NCBI GenBank assembly: GCA_021773335.1
Contig: JAJFKG010000007.1
Coordinates: 1-50,362 of the forward strand
Length of the DNA stretch: 50,362 bases
Direction of reading: 5' to 3'
Source of the DNA: Gammaproteobacteria bacterium
GTDB taxonomy: Bacteria; Pseudomonadota; Gammaproteobacteria; JAJFKG01
Positions 46,545-50,362 of this stretch are shown here, in pieces. Position 1 is the first letter of the stretch. The number at the start of each line of letters is the position of its first letter. A program made the translations under genes and the position numbers. The notes below the pieces were generated by a model. That model was not told the origin of the DNA. It saw only the letters and a list, made by a program, of their open reading frames with translations, and made no database searches.

Positions 46545-46573
46545 TTGGTGTTGCGAAGTTCTACCTATATAAT
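46545..46573 (+). promoter_or_regulatory. putative sigma-70 promoter of fadD
   Basis: TTGGTG (46545-46550), exactly 17 bases, then a perfect TATAAT (46568-46573), 38 bases before GTG 46611. Because the promoter lies inside the upstream in-frame extension of fadD, it supports the GTG start rather than a start near 46437. Confidence 0.55.
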
Positions 46574-46610
46574 ATCGCTCAACAATTTTCCCAACCCAAA
46601 GGATAAGCGC

Positions 46611-48278
46611 GTGGAAAAAATCTGGCTTAAAAATTACCAGGAGGGTGTACCCGCCGAAATTGATGTCCATCAATTTGATTCACTTGTGGCGATGTTTCAC
46701 GACAGTTGTGAGCAATTTTCTGACAGGCCGGCTTTGAGTAATTTTGGGACGTGTATCACCTACCAAGCGTTTGCTAAGCACTCGCACGCGCTGGCAGCGT
46801 ATTTTCAACACGTGTTGGGTCTGCAAAAGGGTGATCGTATTGCCTTAATGATGCCCAATCTCTTGCAATACCCGATTGCTTTTTTTGCTGCTTTAGAGGC
46901 GGGCTTAGTCGTGGTTAATGTGAATCCGCTGTATACCCCGCATGAGTTAACCCACCAACTCAATGATGCTGGTGCCAAAGCGATTATCGTGATGTCGAAT
47001 TATGCGCATGTGGTGCAAACGGCTTTACCTGCTGTCAAACTTGAACATATCATCGTGACTAAAATGGGCGACTTATTAAGTTTCCCGAAAAATTACCTTG
47101 CTAATTTCATTGTTAAACACGTTAAAAAGATGGAGCCCGATTGGGCTATTCCCAATACCATTGCGTTTTGTGATGCCTTAGTTCAGGGCAAACAACATAA
47201 GCTGGCGCCGCTCAAGCTAAGCAATAATGATGTCGCTCTGTTGCAATATACGGGCGGTACGACTGGAATCTCGAAAGGCGCTGTACTCACGCATGGTAAT
47301 CTCAACGCCAATATCGAGCAAGTGTTGCAATGGTTTGCGCCTATGGATGGCGATTACGAAAAAGTCGTTATCACCGCGCTGCCGCTTTACCATATCTTTG
47401 CCTTAACCGCGAATTTGTTAACCTTTGTACGTTTCGGGGCGCATAATGTGTTGGTGACGAATCCGCGAGACATGAAGGGGTTTATCAAGATACTTATCAA
47501 TACTCCCTTTAATGTCATCATGGGGGTGAATACCTTGTTTAACGGTTTATTACATCACCCCGATTTTGCCAAGATCGATACATCGCATTTACGTCTTGCC
47601 TTAGGCGGTGGTATGGCAGTGCAACGTGCGGTTGCCGAGAAGTGGCAAGAACTGACAGGCAAACCACTTATCGAAGGCTATGGTTTAACCGAAGCGTCGC
47701 CGGTTGTCTCAGTCAATCCACTTAATCTGGCGGAGTACAACGCCAGTATCGGCTTGCCAGTGCCATCGACGGATATTGCGATTCGTGATGAAGCTGGCAA
47801 CGATGTCGCTATCGGTGAGTCTGGTGAACTGTGTGTGCGTGGTCCGCAAGTGATGCAAGGTTATTGGCAACGCCCCGATGAAACCGCCAAAGTCATCGAC
47901 GCTGATGGTTGGCTGCATACCGGTGATATTGCGACGATGGATGAGCAAGGCTATCTACGCATTGTCGATCGTAAAAAAGATATGATCGTGGTGTCTGGCT
48001 TTAATGTATTTCCGAATGAAGTCGAAGATGTGATAGCCATGCACGCTGGCGTACGTGAAGTCGCCGTGGTTGGTGTTAAATCCGAATCTTCAGGCGAAAA
48101 AGTCAAAGCTTTTGTGGTGAGGGATGATGCTAGTCTTAGCGACAAAGCACTTATTGCCTTTTGTCGCACCGAATTAACTGCCTACAAAGTCCCTAAAGAC
48201 ATCGAATTTGTCGATGAATTACCGAAATCCAATGTCGGCAAGATCCTGCGGCGCGAATTGCGTGATGGTCATGATTGA
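46611..48278 (+). CDS. fadD: long-chain fatty acid-CoA ligase
   Basis: Activates fatty acids with ATP and CoA at the inner face of the membrane; feeds FadE. GTG 46611 after aaagga (46598-46603) gives 555 residues (E. coli FadD 561), and the N terminus VEKIWLKNYQEGVPAEID aligns naturally with the E. coli start. Family motifs: P-loop YTGGTTGISKG (213-223), EGYGLTEASPVVSVNP, and GWLHTGDIATMDEQGYLRI followed by DRKKDMIVVSGFNVFPNEVE, ending with the catalytic Lys region SNVGKILRREL. The frame continues upstream to 46437, but that extension holds the promoter and has no family similarity. Confidence 0.95.
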   Translation: MEKIWLKNYQEGVPAEIDVHQFDSLVAMFHDSCEQFSDRPALSNFGTCITYQAFAKHSHALAAYFQHVLGLQKGDRIALMMPNLLQYPIAFFAALEAGLVVVNVNPLYTPHELTHQLNDAGAKAIIVMSNYAHVVQTALPAVKLEHIIVTKMGDLLSFPKNYLANFIVKHVKKMEPDWAIPNTIAFCDALVQGKQHKLAPLKLSNNDVALLQYTGGTTGISKGAVLTHGNLNANIEQVLQWFAPMDGDYEKVVITALPLYHIFALTANLLTFVRFGAHNVLVTNPRDMKGFIKILINTPFNVIMGVNTLFNGLLHHPDFAKIDTSHLRLALGGGMAVQRAVAEKWQELTGKPLIEGYGLTEASPVVSVNPLNLAEYNASIGLPVPSTDIAIRDEAGNDVAIGESGELCVRGPQVMQGYWQRPDETAKVIDADGWLHTGDIATMDEQGYLRIVDRKKDMIVVSGFNVFPNEVEDVIAMHAGVREVAVVGVKSESSGEKVKAFVVRDDASLSDKALIAFCRTELTAYKVPKDIEFVDELPKSNVGKILRRELRDGHD

Positions 48279-48393
48279 GAATAATAAGCCAAGCCGCGGT
48301 ACCTCATTATCTCTTTAAACAACCGTTGAACGGACTCAGCCCAGTCTGATTTTCCACAGTGCCAAAATAAAGAGCGCCTGCGTTTGTGAGTCC

Positions 48394-48426
48394 CAACCCC
48401 GTAAATTTACGGGTTGTCAATTTTTA
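48394..48426 (+). terminator. rho-independent terminator after fadD
   Basis: caacc(c)cgtaaa (48394-48405) and tttacgggttg (about 48406-48416) form a stem with one bulged C, followed by tcaattttta. It lies 116 bases after the fadD stop. The rest of 48279-48550 shows no gene; TTGACC (48498-48503) about 50 bases before the next ATG may be part of its promoter. Confidence 0.6.
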
Positions 48427-48550
48427 TCCTAATGGGTATTCTTGTGCCTGATTTTTAACCAGTGTTAGGCACACTGATTGTAGTAGTTTCATCACGATTG
48501 ACCCGCCTTTTTGCAAGACGATATCGATCATACACTTGTTGAGGTTTTCT

Positions 48551-50101
48551 ATGTCTGTTTATAACACTCTGATTTTTTGTACTAAATTATGGCTGGCGAC
48601 TGGGTATTATCCAGTAAATGGTGGAGAAGCATCGCTAGCGGGTGTTCTTAGACCCGAATTCATATTGAAAGGCTCAGTTCTACAATTTATAGAGAGAGAA
48701 AATTTGTGGACTTGGTTTACGGCAGTTTGTGACATTAATGAAAGGCTTAAGGGTTGCCCAGAAGCAGCTAAAGAGGCTGCGTGGGGAAAAATCACAGTAG
48801 ATTTGGCAAATTTAGAAAAAAATGAAAGTAGTGGAGCACAAGGTGAGGGTTTGGTAGGCAAAGCGATAAATTACTTGCGGTCATATGCTGCTCCGGAGCC
48901 CTCTCCAGTGATTGCTGCGCCGGTGGGTGTCTCTCTTTTGGATTCATACACACAAGTACTTAAATCTCCTAGTATTATGCGTAATGTTGCTTTCCTAACC
49001 TCGGTTATCCGTTTGTATCTAACGGATATTGTTGACAGCAATATTTATAAGGGTGTGACTTCGCTGGCACATGCAAGGAATTTTTTTGAAACTATGATTG
49101 GAAACCCTGTGCTGCTGAATGACTTTACTGGCCAATTTACGTCGGTTTTGGATGACAAGTTGGGCGGTGAGTTTTTGGGTGCGTCAATGTTGTATTGGCT
49201 TGCAGCGACACTCGCCGGTCAAGCGATATTAAATAAGCTATTTACACAAGAGAGTGTTGCTGCTGAGGCTGTCAATACTACTAATTTTAAGGGCTTTCTT
49301 GCGGCATTGTGTCATCAACGTAGTGCAGCGGCAGGTACATACGAGGGCACACATGAAGGTGCATCAGCACTGTATTGGCTAGCGAGCACTAAAGAAGGTC
49401 AGCAAATAGTAACGCAATTTTTTACGCAAGAGAATTTTGTAAAACAGGCGGCTAACTCTGAGGGTTTTCGTGCGGCGTTGTGTCGTCAGCGAGGTACAGC
49501 AGCGGGTATTCAAAAAGGTTCTTCGGCATTGTATTGGCTGGTGATTACTGAATCAGGTCAACAAATCTTAAGTCAACTTTTCGCGCAAGAAGACTTTGTA
49601 ACATGGGCGATTAACTCTGAGGTGCTGCGGAGTGCTTTACATGCTAAGGTAACCCGCCAATTACCATCAGGTGCTTTGCTATCAGAATCAGTGAGCGCTT
49701 GTATTACAGATCAAGATAGCTCTCATGCTAAGGCGTTACAGCAAAAATTAGAGGCGTGTGGATTATTGACTGCTCCCGAACAGACAGTGGCACGAACACA
49801 TAAAGGACCCTTGGCCAACGGTAGTCGTGTCGTTGCTAGCGCAAGCAGCTCAAGTACTTCTAGCTCAAACAATCCAAGTGGCTCAAATATTTTTTGTACT
49901 TCAACGATGTTCCCACTGTCACTCGCGCATAATCTTGGTCACTCTCATAGTCCGCGAGGTAAAAGGCGAGGGCAGCAGTCATCAGCTTCCAATAAACAAA
50001 ATCTTGCTCCTCACTTACTTAACAGAACAGATGTAGCGGCTACTATGCGAGATAATGAGGGAGTGGAAGCTCTGCTTCGACTTAGTGCCATGCCCAACTA
50101 A
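48551..50101 (+). CDS. repeat-containing hypothetical protein, effector-like
   Basis: Unrecognised, 516 residues from ATG 48551, which follows tgagg (48539-48543); the frame is open from 48536. Residues about 208-365 contain three tandem repeats with offsets of 60 and 53 residues, each of the form GxSALYWLAxTxxGQxI followed by FxQExF and a short xAL(C) end: GASMLYWLAATLAGQAILNK (210-229), GASALYWLASTKEGQQIVTQ (270-289) and GSSALYWLVITESGQQILSQ (323-342). The shape recalls ankyrin-like helical hairpins, but the match is not good enough to name it. A Ser/Asn-rich linker (SASSSSTSSSNNPSGSN, 430-446) and a basic patch GKRRGQ (470-475) follow. No signal peptide. Isolated gene between a terminator and REP pairs. 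Confidence 0.7.
   Translation: MSVYNTLIFCTKLWLATGYYPVNGGEASLAGVLRPEFILKGSVLQFIERENLWTWFTAVCDINERLKGCPEAAKEAAWGKITVDLANLEKNESSGAQGEGLVGKAINYLRSYAAPEPSPVIAAPVGVSLLDSYTQVLKSPSIMRNVAFLTSVIRLYLTDIVDSNIYKGVTSLAHARNFFETMIGNPVLLNDFTGQFTSVLDDKLGGEFLGASMLYWLAATLAGQAILNKLFTQESVAAEAVNTTNFKGFLAALCHQRSAAAGTYEGTHEGASALYWLASTKEGQQIVTQFFTQENFVKQAANSEGFRAALCRQRGTAAGIQKGSSALYWLVITESGQQILSQLFAQEDFVTWAINSEVLRSALHAKVTRQLPSGALLSESVSACITDQDSSHAKALQQKLEACGLLTAPEQTVARTHKGPLANGSRVVASASSSSTSSSNNPSGSNIFCTSTMFPLSLAHNLGHSHSPRGKRRGQQSSASNKQNLAPHLLNRTDVAATMRDNEGVEALLRLSAMPN
49175..49640 (+). repeat. three coding tandem repeats of about 53-60 residues
   Basis: The repeats start at about 49178, 49358 and 49517. Protein conservation is clear at SALYWL, GQ and the QE-F segment, while the DNA copies have diverged (for example ttgtattggct, ctgtattggct, ttgtattggct), so the duplication is not recent. 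Confidence 0.7.
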
Positions 50102-50144
50102 ACATCTGGTAGAAGATGAAGTTGTTGCGCGCCCAGATGTAGCT

Positions 50145-50236
50145 GTAGCCTTGATAAGCCCCGTAGGGGCGCATCAAGGAGCAGGGTTTGCTAATACATT
50201 CCCTTGATGCGCGCCGCTGGCGCTTATCAAGGCTAC
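50145..50236. repeat. REP family A inverted pair
   Basis: GTAG at 50145-50148 and CTAC at 50233-50236 mark the outer ends; units 50145-50179 and 50202-50236 are 35 bases each with intact ccttgat/atcaagg stems. Their tips differ (cccc gta gggg versus gcgccgctggcgc) but each pairs within itself. The spacer is 22 nt and is the inverted form of the spacer at 18400-18421 with one difference. A remnant of the companion motif (gcccagatgtag, 50131-50142) stands just before. Confidence 0.88.
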
Positions 50237-50261
50237 ATTAGCATTTGTTCCTACGTAAGCC

Positions 50262-50355
50262 GTAGCCCGGATAAGCGCGGAACGCGCGTCATCCGGGGCG
50301 GGTCTTTGCGATTGCGGTTCCCGGATGACGTTGCTGCGCAACTTATCCGGGCTAC
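50262..50355. repeat. REP family B inverted pair
   Basis: GTAG head at 50262-50265 with stem cccggat...atccggg to 50297, and a second unit at 50320-50355 ending gggctac. The second is identical over more than 30 bases to the unit at 44166-44197. The sequence layout (ggatgacg...cttatccggg-ctac) resembles the classic REP of enterobacteria. The spacer, 50298-50319, is also 22 nt, as in family A. Confidence 0.88.
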
Positions 50356-50362
50356 CTCTGGG

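Noticed and set aside
46437..46610. 58-codon N-terminal extension of fadD
   Set aside because: Contains the promoter with a perfect -10 box and lacks similarity to FadD; GTG 46611 has a good ribosome site.

Overview
This 50.4 kb window reads as chromosome of a gammaproteobacterium, most likely of the Legionellales (relatives of Legionella, Coxiella or the intranuclear amoeba symbionts called Berkiella). The grounds are the gene families and their order (yafS-rnhA-dnaQ next to mltD, prkA-yeaH-spoVR, minCDE, fadE/fadD/ETF), moderate G+C, and three non-conserved proteins with basic nuclear-localisation-like patches, Ser-rich tails or tandem repeats that look like secreted effectors. The genus cannot be fixed from the sequence alone. 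No rRNA, tRNA, CRISPR array, integrase or transposase was seen.

Layout. 1-2.0 kb: pabB (folate) on the minus strand, flanked by REP-like palindromes. 2.0-4.6 kb: prpC-prpD of the 2-methylcitrate cycle. 4.7-11.5 kb: a complete four-gene peptide-type ABC importer. 11.5-14.8 kb: an unusual LuxR-type response regulator with a 64-residue partner, a methyltransferase with basic patches, and an unrecognised 445-residue protein. 15.0-19.2 kb: mltD, yafS-like methyltransferase, rnhA, dnaQ. 19.2-25.5 kb: nhaD and the prkA-yeaH-spoVR stress operon. 25.8-30.6 kb: slt and pepN. 30.9-36.9 kb: ETF-QO divergent from etfB-etfA-ald-leucyl aminopeptidase. 36.9-39.5 kb: a divergent AmmeMemoRadiSam pair. 39.5-41.3 kb: a putative dual-nuclease effector. 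41.7-48.3 kb: fadE, minCDE, fadD. 48.5-50.1 kb: a repeat protein with effector-like features.

How the genes work together. Much of the window points to life on peptides, amino acids and lipids: an oligopeptide importer, two aminopeptidases (PepN and an M17 enzyme) and alanine dehydrogenase; FadD activates fatty acids, FadE oxidises them, and ETF plus ETF-QO carry the electrons to quinone; PrpC and PrpD process propionyl-CoA. MltD and Slt remodel peptidoglycan, MinCDE places the septum, and RnhA/DnaQ serve replication.

The most interesting material is accessory. (1) The 573-residue protein at 39553-41274 carries two copies of an alignable PD-(D/E)XK-like nuclease module, both with a full E...D...ExK set, between NLS-like basic clusters and an acidic Ser-rich tail; a well-formed promoter with a perfect 8-bp-arm dyad at its start point precedes it. 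(2) Two families of GTAG-headed REP palindromes share one layout but have compensated stem changes (CCTTGAT/ATCAAGG versus CCCGGAT/ATCCGGG); paired copies of the first family always have a 22-nt spacer, and a third companion motif builds a 308-bp mosaic between fadE and minE. (3) The response regulator has lost most canonical receiver residues except the phospho-acceptor Asp.
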